Below, piece by piece: positions 26,123 through 35,361 of a stretch of DNA of 64,000 bases. Each line of letters begins with the position of its first letter. Positions within the stretch are counted from its first letter, which is position 1. The stretch is from NCBI RefSeq assembly GCF_030316825.1, contig NZ_JASZYU010000001.1, positions 186,001 through 250,000 on the forward strand, read 5' to 3'. The translations under genes and the position numbers were made by a program. The notes below the pieces were generated by a model. The model saw only the letters and a list, made by a program, of their open reading frames with translations. It was not told the DNA's origin and ran no database searches. The DNA is from Variovorax fucosicus. Its GTDB lineage: Bacteria > Pseudomonadota > Gammaproteobacteria > Burkholderiales > Burkholderiaceae_C.

Positions 26123-26143
26123 GCCTGCCGGCATCCCGTTGTG

Positions 26144-26168
26144 GATAATGCGAATAGTTCCCATTTGC
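26144..26168. promoter_or_regulatory. Fur box before the FecI-type sigma gene
   Basis: GATAATGCGAATAGTTCCC matches the 19-base Fur consensus at 13 positions and continues into CATTTGCA, completing a TGCgAAT...ATTtGCA inverted repeat. GATAAT may also be the -10 element, so Fur would cover the promoter. Iron-dependent repression of the sigma factor is the expected outcome. Confidence 0.65.
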
Positions 26169-26169
26169 A

Positions 26170-26781
26170 ATGTATGCACCGGGTGAGCCGTCGCGACGCC
26201 AGCCTGTCGAGGGGACTCGTCACCTCCATGGCTGTGATCGATCTGTGCTTGAACGCTATTACCAAGAACTGCTGAACTTCTGTTCGCGCACGGCGCGCAA
26301 CCGCGATGCCGCGGCCGATGTCGTGCAGGAGAGCTACGCACGCGTTCTGGCCGTGCAGCATTCCGGGCAGCCGGTGCCCGAGCCGCGCGCGCTGCTGTAC
26401 CGCACGGCACGCAACCTGCAGATCGACCAGCACCGCCGCAGCGAAGTGCGCGGCGAAGCGCTGCAGCCGGACGACGAGGAGACGCTTTCCGCCGAGCTCG
26501 ACAGCCTGGCGGCGCCCCGGGCCTGCGAACCCGACACGGCCGCCGAGTCGGCGCAGGCCGTCAGCGCCCTCCTTGCCACCATCGACGCCCTGCCCTTGCG
26601 CTGCCGCGAGGCTTTCATCCTGCACAAGTTCGATGGCTTGCCGCATGCGGAGGTTGCAGAGCGCATGGGCATCTCGCGCAAGATGGTCGAGCAGCACATC
26701 AAGCTGGCCATGGAGGCCTGCAGGCGCTGCGCGGGCGACATAGGGTTTCAGGCCGCTGGTGCGTCTACATCAAGGAGATGA
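26170..26781 (+). CDS. FecI-type extracytoplasmic function sigma factor
   Basis: 203 residues. Region 2 is LERYYQELLNFCSRTARNRDAAADVVQESYARVLA; region 4 is IDALPLRCREAFILHKFDGLPHAEVAERMGISRKMVEQHIKLAMEACR, typical of iron-starvation sigma factors. It should be released by FecR when the TonB receptor is occupied. ATG 26170 has no ribosome site and lies just past the Fur box; GTG 26245 would begin nearer the sigma domain, so the first 25 residues are doubtful. The 3' end contains the motif proposed as its own type of promoter for fecR. Confidence 0.88.
   Translation: MYAPGEPSRRQPVEGTRHLHGCDRSVLERYYQELLNFCSRTARNRDAAADVVQESYARVLAVQHSGQPVPEPRALLYRTARNLQIDQHRRSEVRGEALQPDDEETLSAELDSLAAPRACEPDTAAESAQAVSALLATIDALPLRCREAFILHKFDGLPHAEVAERMGISRKMVEQHIKLAMEACRRCAGDIGFQAAGASTSRR
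26741..26770 (+). promoter_or_regulatory. Proposed FecI-type promoter before fecR
   Basis: TAGGGTTT-N11-TGCGTCTACAT, inside the end of the sigma gene and 18 bases before the fecR ATG. The identical bipartite motif with the same 11-base spacer stands before the TonB receptor gene. CGTC-type -10 elements are known for iron-starvation sigma factors; assignment is inferred. Confidence 0.5.
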
Positions 26782-26788
26782 CAGCGTC

Positions 26789-27850
26789 ATGAGCACCCCG
26801 CCGCCAGCAGACCCGCCAGCCGCGCCGTCCCCGGAAATCGACAGCGCGGCCCTGGACTGGTTCGTGCGCCGTGGCGGCGGCGGCATCGATGCCGCCGAGG
26901 AAACGGCATTCCAGGCCTGGCTGGCTGCCGATGGCCGTCACCGCGCGGCCTTCGCGCACTGGCAGCGCGACTGGGCCGCGCTCGATGCGCTGCCTGCGGA
27001 GGGCCTGGACTCGCTGAGGAAGAGGCTGAGTGCCGACAAGGCAGCGGCCCGTGCCGCGCCGCTGCGGCGCGCCTGGTGGCGCGGGCTGGCCGACTGGGCG
27101 CCGCAAGGCGCGCTCGCGGCCGTGCTGCTCACGGTGGTCGGCGGCAGCTACCTGGCCTGGAGCCACTGGCAGCAGCCCCTGTTCGTGCAGAGCTTCGCGA
27201 CCGCGCGCGGCCAGCAGCTCGATGTGGCCTTGCCCGATGGCAGCCGGCTGCGGCTCGACACCGCGACCCGCGCCGACGTCACGTTCTACCGCCAGCGCCG
27301 CGAGCTTCGCCTGCCCGAGGGGCAGACCGTGCTGCAGGTCAAGGGCGACGCGGCGCGCCCTTTCGACGTGCTCGCCGGCCCGCTGCGCATCACTGTCGTC
27401 GGCACCCGCTTCTCGGTGCGCTACACGCCCGGCCTGTCGGACAAGGAAGGCGTGCACGTCGCCGTGGAAGAGGGACGGGTGCGCGTGGCGCGGGCCGACC
27501 GGGCGGCATCCGGCGCTGGCGCCGCCGTCGAGCTCGGTGCCGGCCAGCAGGTCGCCAGCGATGCGGCCGGCAGGCTCGGCGCAGTGTCCGCCGTGCCTGC
27601 CGCCGGCATCGCGCCGTGGCGCGAGAGCCGGGTCAGTTTCGACAACACGCCGCTGGCCCGGGCGCTGGCCGAATTCGAGCGCTACGGCCCCACCCACCTC
27701 GTGGTGCGCGACCCGGGCGTGGCCGCGCTGCGCGTCACCGGCACCTTCGACCCCCACCGGCTCGACAACTTCTCGCGCGTCCTGCCGCAGGTGTTGCCGG
27801 TGCGACTGCGCGCGCAGGATGACGTAACGGAAATCGTCTCCGGCAAGTAG
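26789..27850 (+). CDS. FecR-type anti-sigma/signal transducer
   Basis: 353 residues. N-terminal cytoplasmic anti-sigma part with DUF4880-like start (ALDWFVRRGGGGIDAAEETAFQAWLAADGRHRAAFAHWQRDW), one membrane helix near 110-130 (ALAAVLLTVVGGSYLAW), and a periplasmic FecR domain (LDVALPDGSRLRLDTATRADVTFYRQRRELRLPEGQ) with a C-terminal STN-like segment. Passes the signal from the receptor's N-terminal domain to the sigma factor. ATG 26789 lies 7 bases after the sigma stop, with AAGGAG slightly further back than ideal. Confidence 0.92.
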   Translation: MSTPPPADPPAAPSPEIDSAALDWFVRRGGGGIDAAEETAFQAWLAADGRHRAAFAHWQRDWAALDALPAEGLDSLRKRLSADKAAARAAPLRRAWWRGLADWAPQGALAAVLLTVVGGSYLAWSHWQQPLFVQSFATARGQQLDVALPDGSRLRLDTATRADVTFYRQRRELRLPEGQTVLQVKGDAARPFDVLAGPLRITVVGTRFSVRYTPGLSDKEGVHVAVEEGRVRVARADRAASGAGAAVELGAGQQVASDAAGRLGAVSAVPAAGIAPWRESRVSFDNTPLARALAEFERYGPTHLVVRDPGVAALRVTGTFDPHRLDNFSRVLPQVLPVRLRAQDDVTEIVSGK

Positions 27851-27886
27851 CCACGCCGCAAGCCGCAAAAAACTTTGAAGCCGACC

Positions 27887-27916
27887 TAGGGTTTGTCGGA
27901 GCCCATGCGTCTACAT
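27887..27916 (+). promoter_or_regulatory. Proposed FecI-type promoter of the TonB receptor gene
   Basis: Second copy of TAGGGTTT-N11-TGCGTCTACAT, 97 bases... long intergenic space after fecR. If CGTC is the -10 element, transcription begins near 27918 and the receptor must start at ATG 27947, not at the in-frame ATG 27905 inside the motif. Confidence 0.55.
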
Positions 27917-27944
27917 GAGAAGGATTCTTATTTACCTCCTTCTC
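27917..27944 (+). other. Leader hairpin just before the receptor start codon
   Basis: GAGAAGGA / TCCTTCTC, a perfect 8-base inverted repeat with a 12-base loop, ending 2 bases before ATG 27947. The first arm contains the only AGGA-like ribosome-binding sequence in the leader, so pairing would hide it. Confidence 0.55.
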
Positions 27945-27946
27945 GA

Positions 27947-30328
27947 ATGTTCCGTTCCCGTCGCTTTCACCCTGCTCCGTTGGCCCTCGCGGGAGCGCTG
28001 TCCTTCACCAGTGCCGTCGCGCATGCCGAGGCGGCCACGCCGATGCAGATCGGCATCGCGGCGCAGCCGCTGGCCCAGGCGCTCAATGACCTGGCGCGGC
28101 AGACGCGGCTCGAACTGATGGTTCAGCCCGCGCTGGTTGCGGGCAAGGCGGCACCGGCCGTATCCGGGCAACTGACGCCGCAGCAGGCGCTGAACCGGCT
28201 GCTGGCCGGCAGCGGGCTGGCGGCGACCATCGAGGGCAGCGCCGTCGTCGTCAAGGCCTCGTCCGACACATCGGCCGCCGGCAACCTGCCGCTCGTGACG
28301 GTGACGGCAGGCCCGCAAGAGGAAACCGCCGGCGGAACGACAGGCTATGTCGCCAGGCGCAGCGCAGCGGGCGCCAAGACCGACACGCCGATCCTCGAAA
28401 CGCCACAGTCCATCTCGGTGGTGACCAAGCAGCAACTCGAAGACCAGAAGCCGCGCAGCATTCCCGAGGCGCTGAACTACACGCCCGGCGCCTTCACCGG
28501 CCTTGTGGGTTCGTCCAACCGCTACGACTACGTGGCCCTGCGTGGCTTCAACGACAGCAGCGTCGACAGCACCCTGCTCGATGGCTTGCGCCTGCTGAGC
28601 GACCAGGGCAGCTACAGCTCGATGCAGGTCGATCCGTATTTCCTGGAACGCATCGACGTGGTGAGGGGGCCGGCCTCGGTGCTCTATGGGCGTGCGTCGC
28701 CCGGCGGGCTGGTGGCCCTGACCAGCGCAAAGCCGCAGTTCGAGCCCTATCGCGAAGTCCAGCTCACCGTTGGCAATCGCAACCGGATGGAAGGCGCGGT
28801 CGATCTCACGGGGCCGGTCGACGCCAACGGCGTGATGGCATACCGCCTGACGGCGCTGGGGCGCTCGCTGGATTCGCAGTTCAACCATGTGAAGGAGCAG
28901 CGCCAGGCCATCGCGCCGTCGCTGACGATCCGGCCGTCGAAGGACACGCAACTGCTGCTGCAGGCGTATCTCCAGCACGATCCCGAAGGCAGCTACCACA
29001 GCGGCGTGCCGGCGGACGCCAGCATCAATGCGAAGCACAACGGAAGCCGCATCTCGCGCTATTTCTTCGATGGCGATCCGAGCGTCGAGAAGTACCAGCG
29101 CACCCAGCGCTTTCTCGGCTATCAGTTCGACCATGCCTTCAACGACCAGTGGAAGTTCCGGCAGAACTTCCGCTACGTCTCGGCCGACACAACGCTGCGC
29201 CAGGTCTACGGCTACGGCTGGGCCAGCGCCAACGAGCTGACGCGCTATTACGCCGGCGCACGCGAATCCACGCGCGGCCACACTGTCGACAACCAGCTTG
29301 AAGGGCGCTTCGAGACAGGGGCGGTCAAGCACACGCTGCTGACGGGGCTGGACTACCAGAAGCGCAGCGTCGGCGGGAGCTGGGAGTCGGGCGGCGCATC
29401 GCCGATCAACGTGTTCGCACCGGTCTATGGCCTCCCCGGGCTGAGCGACGTCACGAGCTCCCCGATCGACCGCCGCCTGGAACAGACCGGCCTCTACATC
29501 CAGGACCAGATGGAGCTCGGCCGCTGGCGCCTCACGCTCGGCGGACGCCAGGACTGGGCGCAGGCCTCGAACCGCTATGGAACCGATGCGCCGGCCGAAT
29601 GGAAAGGCTCCAGGTTCACCAAGCGGGCCGGCCTGGTCTATCTGTTCGACAACGGCATCGCGCCCTATGTCGGCTATTCGGACGGCTTCAACCCGAGCCT
29701 GCGCAACGACCAGCAAGGCAACATCCTGCGCCCGGCCGAGACCAGGCAGGTGGAGGTCGGCATCCGCTATCAGCCCAAGGGTTCGAACACCCTGCTGTCG
29801 GCGGCCGTGTACGACCTGAAGCAGGAAAACGTGGCCACGCGCCCGGTCGGCGCGACCTACTACGTGCCGAGCGGCAAGGTGCGCTCGCGCGGCCTCGAGC
29901 TTGAGGCGCGTTCGCAGCTGACCAGCAACTTCTCGATGCTCGCGAGCTACACCTTCACCGACATGAAGTTCATCGAGTCGGCCGAAGGCTTCACCGGCAA
30001 TACGCCGTACCAGGCGCCGCGCCACATGGCCTCGGTCTGGGGCGACTGGACTTTCATGCCCGGCTTCACATTGGGCGCCGGCGTGCGCCACGTGGGCACC
30101 AGCTGGGTCGACAACGCCAACAGTTTCAAGGTGCGGCCGTACGCCGTGGTCGACCTGATGCTGCGCATCGACCTGGCGTACGTGAACCCGTCGCTCAAGG
30201 GCTCCAGCCTGCGCCTCCACGCCAACAACGTCTTCGACAAGAGCTACGTGGCGTCGTGCCTGAGCCAGCAGTACTGCTACTGGGGCGACGCACGCAATGT
30301 GGCGGCCACCCTGACGTACCAGTGGTAG
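27947..30328 (+). CDS. TonB-dependent siderophore receptor with signalling (STN) domain
   Basis: 793 residues. Signal peptide (RSRRFHPAPLALAGALSFTSAVAHAEA), STN signalling domain (~25-105, MQIGIAAQPLAQALNDLARQTRLELMVQPALV), plug domain from about 145 (DTPILETPQSISVVTKQQLEDQ), and a 22-strand barrel ending in the outer-membrane signature YQW. The STN domain plus adjacent sigma and FecR genes make it a transducer-type receptor. It precedes the siderophore genes by 35 bases, so it probably imports the siderophore they make. Start 27947 chosen from signal-peptide form and the proposed promoter; 27905 would add 14 residues. Confidence 0.93.
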   Translation: MFRSRRFHPAPLALAGALSFTSAVAHAEAATPMQIGIAAQPLAQALNDLARQTRLELMVQPALVAGKAAPAVSGQLTPQQALNRLLAGSGLAATIEGSAVVVKASSDTSAAGNLPLVTVTAGPQEETAGGTTGYVARRSAAGAKTDTPILETPQSISVVTKQQLEDQKPRSIPEALNYTPGAFTGLVGSSNRYDYVALRGFNDSSVDSTLLDGLRLLSDQGSYSSMQVDPYFLERIDVVRGPASVLYGRASPGGLVALTSAKPQFEPYREVQLTVGNRNRMEGAVDLTGPVDANGVMAYRLTALGRSLDSQFNHVKEQRQAIAPSLTIRPSKDTQLLLQAYLQHDPEGSYHSGVPADASINAKHNGSRISRYFFDGDPSVEKYQRTQRFLGYQFDHAFNDQWKFRQNFRYVSADTTLRQVYGYGWASANELTRYYAGARESTRGHTVDNQLEGRFETGAVKHTLLTGLDYQKRSVGGSWESGGASPINVFAPVYGLPGLSDVTSSPIDRRLEQTGLYIQDQMELGRWRLTLGGRQDWAQASNRYGTDAPAEWKGSRFTKRAGLVYLFDNGIAPYVGYSDGFNPSLRNDQQGNILRPAETRQVEVGIRYQPKGSNTLLSAAVYDLKQENVATRPVGATYYVPSGKVRSRGLELEARSQLTSNFSMLASYTFTDMKFIESAEGFTGNTPYQAPRHMASVWGDWTFMPGFTLGAGVRHVGTSWVDNANSFKVRPYAVVDLMLRIDLAYVNPSLKGSSLRLHANNVFDKSYVASCLSQQYCYWGDARNVAATLTYQW

Positions 30329-30363
30329 CGGCCGCCGTTCGACAACCCCCAAATCGGAGTGCC

Positions 30364-31677
30364 ATGAAAACGGACGTTCAAGAATTCATCGCGATAGGGC
30401 TCGGGCCCTTCAACCTGAGCCTGGCCTGCCTTGCGGAGCCGATTGCCGACCTGGACGGCATCTTTCTGGAGCGCAACACGGAGTTCAGCTGGCATCCCGG
30501 GATGCTGATCGACAACGCCACGCTGCAGAACCCTTTCCTGGCCGATCTGGTGAGCCTCGCGGATCCCACGAGCCGCTTCAGCTTCCTCAACTACTGCAAG
30601 GCGGAAGGCAAGATCTACTCGTACTACTTCCGGGAGAACTTCTACCTGAAGCGCGCGGAGTACAACGCGTACTGCCGATGGGCCGCGGCACAGCTGTCCA
30701 ACGTGCGCTTCTCGTGCGATGTGCAGGAGGTGGTACACGACCTCGAGAACGGCTGCTATGTCGTGACCGGCGTGCAGGGCCCGCAGCGCGAACCCTTTGT
30801 CCTGCGCTGCCGTAAGCTGGTGCTGGGTGTTGGCTCCCGGCCGGTCTTTCCCCAATGCTGCGAGCCGGCCGAGCACCGCTTCATGCATGCCGCCGACTAC
30901 CTTGCGAACAAGGCGCAACTGCAGCAGAAGCGCTCCATCACCATCGTCGGCAGCGGGCAAAGTGCGGCGGAGGTCTTTCACGACCTGCTCAAGGAAGCCG
31001 ACGCGCACGACTACAGCCTGACCTGGATCACGCGCTCGCCGCGCTTCTTCCAGATGGAGACCACCAAGCTCACGCTGGAGATGTTCTCGCCCGACTACAT
31101 CGACTACTTCTTTCACCTCGACGAGCAGAAGAAGGAGCGCATCGTCCGCACCCAGGACAGCCTCTACAAGGGCGTCAACGCCAGCCTGATCAACCAGATC
31201 TACGACCTGCTCGACGACAAGCGCAACGAGGGCCGGCTGCGCACCCACCTCATCACCAACTGCGAGCTGCAGGGCTGCCGCTACGACGCCGCCGGCGACG
31301 GCTACGACATCGAGTTCCGGCAACTCGATTGCGAGACCCGCTATGCGCACCGCAGCGAGGGCGTGGTCTTCGCCACGGGATACCGCGAGAACATCCCGCC
31401 CTTCATCGACGGCATCCGACACCGGCTGCGCTGGGACGAGAAGGGCCGCTACAGGCTGGCGCGCAACTACGCGGCCGACTTCGATGGCAACGAGATCTTC
31501 GTGCAGAACGCCGGCCAGCACACCCATGGCATGACCAACCAGGATCTGGGCATGAGCTGCTACCGCAACTCCTACATCCTGCGCGAGCTGACGGGCGTGG
31601 AGCACTACAAGATCGAGCGGCGCATCGCGCTGCAGGATTTCGCGATTCCCGCGACCGCGGATTTCGTCCGCCTCTGA
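30364..31677 (+). CDS. alcA: Lysine/ornithine/diamine N-hydroxylase (alcaligin AlcA-like)
   Basis: 437 residues. Flavin monooxygenase of the IucD/PvdA/AlcA family, which N-hydroxylates a diamine or amino acid as the first step of hydroxamate synthesis. FAD site GLGPFNLSLA at 12-21, NADPH site VGSGQSAAEVFHDLL near 197-211, and the late ATGY motif (VVFATGYREN). In a cluster with AlcB-, AlcC- and AlcE-like genes the substrate is most likely putrescine or cadaverine, as in alcaligin, putrebactin and bisucaberin synthesis. Confidence 0.88.
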   Translation: MKTDVQEFIAIGLGPFNLSLACLAEPIADLDGIFLERNTEFSWHPGMLIDNATLQNPFLADLVSLADPTSRFSFLNYCKAEGKIYSYYFRENFYLKRAEYNAYCRWAAAQLSNVRFSCDVQEVVHDLENGCYVVTGVQGPQREPFVLRCRKLVLGVGSRPVFPQCCEPAEHRFMHAADYLANKAQLQQKRSITIVGSGQSAAEVFHDLLKEADAHDYSLTWITRSPRFFQMETTKLTLEMFSPDYIDYFFHLDEQKKERIVRTQDSLYKGVNASLINQIYDLLDDKRNEGRLRTHLITNCELQGCRYDAAGDGYDIEFRQLDCETRYAHRSEGVVFATGYRENIPPFIDGIRHRLRWDEKGRYRLARNYAADFDGNEIFVQNAGQHTHGMTNQDLGMSCYRNSYILRELTGVEHYKIERRIALQDFAIPATADFVRL

Positions 31678-31690
31678 CGCGGAAAACAGC

Positions 31691-32908
31691 ATGAGCCTGA
31701 AATTCCACGTCATCATGATGACGGTGCTGGCGGTCATCAGCGACGCCATCCTGATCCCCTTCTATCCGCAGTTCTTCAGCGCGCGCTACGGCATCGACAG
31801 CGCAGTGCACGTGGGCGCCTACGTGGCGGCCATCTCGATCGCGGTGATGTGCACGCTGCCGCTCTGGGCACGCGTGGCACGGCGCATCGAGCCGTTGCAC
31901 CTGCTGGTCTACACGCAGTTTGCCGCCGGCACCTTCAGCCTGCTGTGCGACTGGGCACCCGACGTGCAGAGCTACTGGGTGCTGTCGATGCTGATGTTCA
32001 TGTGCAAGAGCAGCTATCTGCTGATGTATCCGTACATGATGCGGCTCACGCCCAAGGACCAGCATGCGGCCACCATCGGCGTGCTGTCGGTCGTGGTGCA
32101 TTTCGGCGCCATCTTCGGCGCGGTGGTGGGCGGCTTCGTGCTGCAGGCCTGGGGGCCGCGCGCCAGCATCTTCGCCATGGCTGCCGGCGACTTCTTCCAG
32201 ATGGCGGTCTGCATCTACCTGATCCGCAGCGGCAAGATCGTTCGCATCAACACCGGCGAGCATGCGCAAACCGCCGCAGCTGCAGCCGAAGCGCGCCGCG
32301 TCGACTGGCGCGCGCGCCTGCCGATCCTGCGGCTTGCGCTGGTGATGCTGCTGTTCGACTTCAGCGCCTATCTGATCCGCCCCTTCTTCGCGGTCTACTG
32401 GCAGAAGACGAGCGGCTACGACAGCGAACTGGTCTCCGGCATGGCCTTCGCCATTCCGGGGGTGGTGGCCATCGTGGCGCTGCGGCTGCATGCCCACATC
32501 CGGGCGCGCAGCGGGCGCCTGCCCGACCACACCGTGGGCAACCTCCTGCTGGGCATGGTCGGGCTGCTGCTGCACGCCGCGCCGGATCCGGTGTGGATCG
32601 TGGTGGGACGCGTGCTGTATGGCTGGTCGCTGTTCCAGATCATCGTCAAGCTCGAAGTCAACCTGTTCCGCCTGTCCACGCCACAGCGCTATGCGCAGGA
32701 CTACAGCATCACCAACTTCTTCCAGAACCTGGGCGTGCTGCTGTCCTCGTTCGCGGCCGGCGCGATCGTCGAGCGCTACGGGCTGCACGTGCCTTTCCTG
32801 CTGGCAGCGGGCGGCTTCGTGCTGACCGCGCTGCTCGACCGCCTGATCCTCAACGTGCCGAGCGCCGATCACGCGGCCCCGCTGGAGGCGCCCGCCCATG
32901 CCAACTGA
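31691..32908 (+). CDS. MFS exporter in the siderophore cluster
   Basis: 405 residues, about 12 membrane helices; the loop PLWARVARRIEPL after TM2 is the MFS signature region. Position inside the operon, 13 bases after the N-hydroxylase gene and overlapping the acetyltransferase gene by 11 bases, indicates export of the finished siderophore, the role of AlcS in Bordetella, where however the gene lies at the end of the cluster. Export of the product is inferred from context. Confidence 0.82.
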   Translation: MSLKFHVIMMTVLAVISDAILIPFYPQFFSARYGIDSAVHVGAYVAAISIAVMCTLPLWARVARRIEPLHLLVYTQFAAGTFSLLCDWAPDVQSYWVLSMLMFMCKSSYLLMYPYMMRLTPKDQHAATIGVLSVVVHFGAIFGAVVGGFVLQAWGPRASIFAMAAGDFFQMAVCIYLIRSGKIVRINTGEHAQTAAAAAEARRVDWRARLPILRLALVMLLFDFSAYLIRPFFAVYWQKTSGYDSELVSGMAFAIPGVVAIVALRLHAHIRARSGRLPDHTVGNLLLGMVGLLLHAAPDPVWIVVGRVLYGWSLFQIIVKLEVNLFRLSTPQRYAQDYSITNFFQNLGVLLSSFAAGAIVERYGLHVPFLLAAGGFVLTALLDRLILNVPSADHAAPLEAPAHAN

Positions 32909-33473
32909 AAGCCCGTACCGCGACGAAGCCGGCTTCGTCTTTCGCCCGCTCCGGATTCCGGACGACGTGCCGATGCTGCATCGCTGGTTCACGCAGGAGC
33001 GCGCTGCGTTCTGGCTGATGCAGGACAAGTCCGAGGACGAGGTGCACGAGGTCTACCGGCAGATGATGGCGTCCGGCCATGCCACGGCCTACATCGGCTG
33101 GCATCAGGGTCGGCCGGCCTTCCTGGCCGAGTGCTACGACCCTGCACACGATCGCATCCGGGCCTTCTACGAGGTGCGGCCCGGCGACCTGGGCATGCAC
33201 ATCTTCGTCGGCCCCGCGGACGTGCGCATCCCCGGCTTCTCTCGCGCCGCATTCCATGCGCTGATGCGCTTCATGTTCGCCCACCTGGGCGCTCGGCGCA
33301 TCGTCGTGGAGCCCGACGCGGGCAACCACAGGATCCATGCATTGAACCGGTCGGCAGGCTTCGTCTACGACCGCGACGTGATCTTCCCCGAGAAGATCGC
33401 CAGCCTCGCCTATTGCACCCGGCGGGATTTTGAACAGGCTACGGCCACCAACCAGGAAGAAGTCCATCCATGA
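32898..33473 (+). CDS. alcB: Hydroxylamine N-acyltransferase (AlcB/IucB-like GNAT)
   Basis: 191 residues. GNAT-fold acyltransferase of the siderophore type, which transfers a succinyl or acetyl group from CoA onto the N-hydroxylated amine. Typical segments: RPLRIPDDVPMLHRWFTQERAAFWLM near the N-terminus, YEVRPGDLGMHIFVGP, and the C-terminal RRIVVEPDAGNHRIHALNRSAGFVYDRD with the CoA-binding stretch. In alcaligin synthesis the donor is succinyl-CoA; the same is inferred here. Overlaps the MFS gene and, by ATGA, the synthetase gene. Confidence 0.87.
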   Translation: MPTESPYRDEAGFVFRPLRIPDDVPMLHRWFTQERAAFWLMQDKSEDEVHEVYRQMMASGHATAYIGWHQGRPAFLAECYDPAHDRIRAFYEVRPGDLGMHIFVGPADVRIPGFSRAAFHALMRFMFAHLGARRIVVEPDAGNHRIHALNRSAGFVYDRDVIFPEKIASLAYCTRRDFEQATATNQEEVHP

Positions 33474-35353
33474 ATGCAGACATCGCGAACCAGCTCTATC
33501 AACAACCGGCCGAGGCCGCCGCGCACCTGACGCCGCAAGTCTGGGCCGAGGCCAACCGCCTGCTGCTGCGCAAGGCGATCGCCGAGTACGCGCACGAGCT
33601 GATCATCGAACCCGAGCGCCTCGGCCCGGACAAGAACGGCTTTGCGCGCTACCAGGTCTTGTCCGACGACGGCGCGGTGTGCTACCAGTTCGAGGCGCAG
33701 CGCCTGGCGCTGCGCCACTGGCACATCGCGCCGACATCGATCCGCAAGCTGGTGAACGGCGCCGAGCAGCCGCTGGACGCGCTGCAGTTCATCATCGAAT
33801 GCCGCCAGCGCCTGGGCATCCGCGAAGAGCTGCTGCCGATCTACCTGGACGAGATCAGCAGCACCCTGTTCGGCAGCGCATTCAAGCGCATGAAGGCCGA
33901 TGCGCCCAGCAGCGCCGAACTGGCCGACGCCGCCGACTTCCAGACCATCGAGGTCGCGATGATGGAAGGCCACCCGGGCTTCGTCGCCAACAACGGGCGG
34001 CTCGGCTTCAACGCGGTGGACTACCGTGCCTACGCGCCCGAAGCCGGCTCGGACATCCGCGTGATCTGGCTCGCGGTGCACAAGGCCCATGCCACCTTCG
34101 CCAGCATCTCGACGCTCGGCTACGAACAACTGCTGGCCGAAGAGATCGGGCAGGACACGGTCGAGCGTTTCACCCGGCAGGTGAGTGGGTGCGGCGTCGA
34201 TCCGGCCGACTACTACTTCATGCCGGCGCATCCGTGGCAGTGGTTCAACAAGCTGTCGATCGCGTTCGCGGGCTACGTCGCGGAGCGCAAGATCATCTGC
34301 CTCGACTACAGCAGCGACCACTACACCGCACAGCAGTCGATCCGGACCTTCTTCAACACCAGCGACCGGAGCAAGCGCTATGTGAAGACCTCGCTGTCGA
34401 TCCTCAACATGGGCTTCATGCGGGGCCTGTCGCCCTACTACATGTCGGGCACGCCGGCGATCAACGAGTTCATCAAGCAACTGGTGGACGGCGATCCCTT
34501 TCTGCGCGCGAACGGCTTCACCATCCTGCAGGAAGTCGCATCGATGGGCTTTCGAAACTTCCACTACGAAGCGGCGATTCCGCTCGACACGCCCTACAAG
34601 AAGATGTTCTCGGCGCTGTGGCGCGAGAACCCGCTGCCGCTGCTCGCGCCGGGCGAACGCCTGATGACCATGGCCGCGCTGCTGCACGTCGACAAGCATG
34701 GCCATGCATTGCTGCCCGAGTTGATCCGCCGCTCGGGACTGGGCACGGTGCCATGGCTGCGCCGCTACCTGGAGGCATACCTGACGCCACTGCTGCATTG
34801 CTTCTACAAGCACGACCTGACGTTCATGCCGCACGGCGAGAACCTGATCCTGGTGCTCGACCGCCATGTGCCGGTGCGCGCCATCATGAAGGACATCGCC
34901 GAGGAGTGCGCCATCCTCGACATCGAAGCCAAGGCGCGCCTGCCGGAACGCGTCGATCGGCTGGCGGTGGACGTGCCGGACCATTTCAAGTTGCTCGGCA
35001 TCTTCATCGACGTGTTCGATGGCGTGCTGCGCCACATCAATCAGGTTCTGGCGGAAAACGCATGCTGCACCGAGGACGATTTCTGGGCCGCGGTGGCCGA
35101 TTGCGTTACCGACTACCAGGACGCCCACCCCGAACAGGCCGACAAGCACGCGCACTACGACATGTTCGTGCCGGAGTTCCTGCATTCGTGCCTGAACCGG
35201 CTGCAGCTCGGCAACAACGTGCAGATGGTCAACCTGTCCGACCCCGCCTCCAGCCTGAAGATGGCCGGCAATCTCGCGAACCCGATCGCGAAGTTCCGCC
35301 GCCGCCTGGCAGCACGCGCCCAAGCGGATGCGCTGGCGGAAAGCCTGGAGTAA
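33470..35353 (+). CDS. alcC: NRPS-independent siderophore synthetase (AlcC-like, IucA/IucC family)
   Basis: 627 residues. ATP-dependent ligase that joins two hydroxamic acid units and closes the ring in the alcaligin/putrebactin/bisucaberin group. Family features: MEGHPGFVANNGRLGF (ATP-site region), HPWQWFNKL, SDRSKRYVKTSLSILNMGFMRGLS, and a FhuF-like C-terminal segment (MLHVDKHGHALLPELIRR... LHCFYKHDLTFMPHGENLILVL). Size matches AlcC and PubC. Start ATG overlaps the acyltransferase stop by ATGA. Confidence 0.92.
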   Translation: MNADIANQLYQQPAEAAAHLTPQVWAEANRLLLRKAIAEYAHELIIEPERLGPDKNGFARYQVLSDDGAVCYQFEAQRLALRHWHIAPTSIRKLVNGAEQPLDALQFIIECRQRLGIREELLPIYLDEISSTLFGSAFKRMKADAPSSAELADAADFQTIEVAMMEGHPGFVANNGRLGFNAVDYRAYAPEAGSDIRVIWLAVHKAHATFASISTLGYEQLLAEEIGQDTVERFTRQVSGCGVDPADYYFMPAHPWQWFNKLSIAFAGYVAERKIICLDYSSDHYTAQQSIRTFFNTSDRSKRYVKTSLSILNMGFMRGLSPYYMSGTPAINEFIKQLVDGDPFLRANGFTILQEVASMGFRNFHYEAAIPLDTPYKKMFSALWRENPLPLLAPGERLMTMAALLHVDKHGHALLPELIRRSGLGTVPWLRRYLEAYLTPLLHCFYKHDLTFMPHGENLILVLDRHVPVRAIMKDIAEECAILDIEAKARLPERVDRLAVDVPDHFKLLGIFIDVFDGVLRHINQVLAENACCTEDDFWAAVADCVTDYQDAHPEQADKHAHYDMFVPEFLHSCLNRLQLGNNVQMVNLSDPASSLKMAGNLANPIAKFRRRLAARAQADALAESLE

Positions 35354-35361
35354 CGGATCCC

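Noticed and set aside
27905..27946. ATG 27905 as start of the TonB receptor
   Set aside because: It falls inside the proposed -10 element, has a ribosome site too close (3 bases) and would put 14 charged residues before the signal peptide. Kept only as an alternative.
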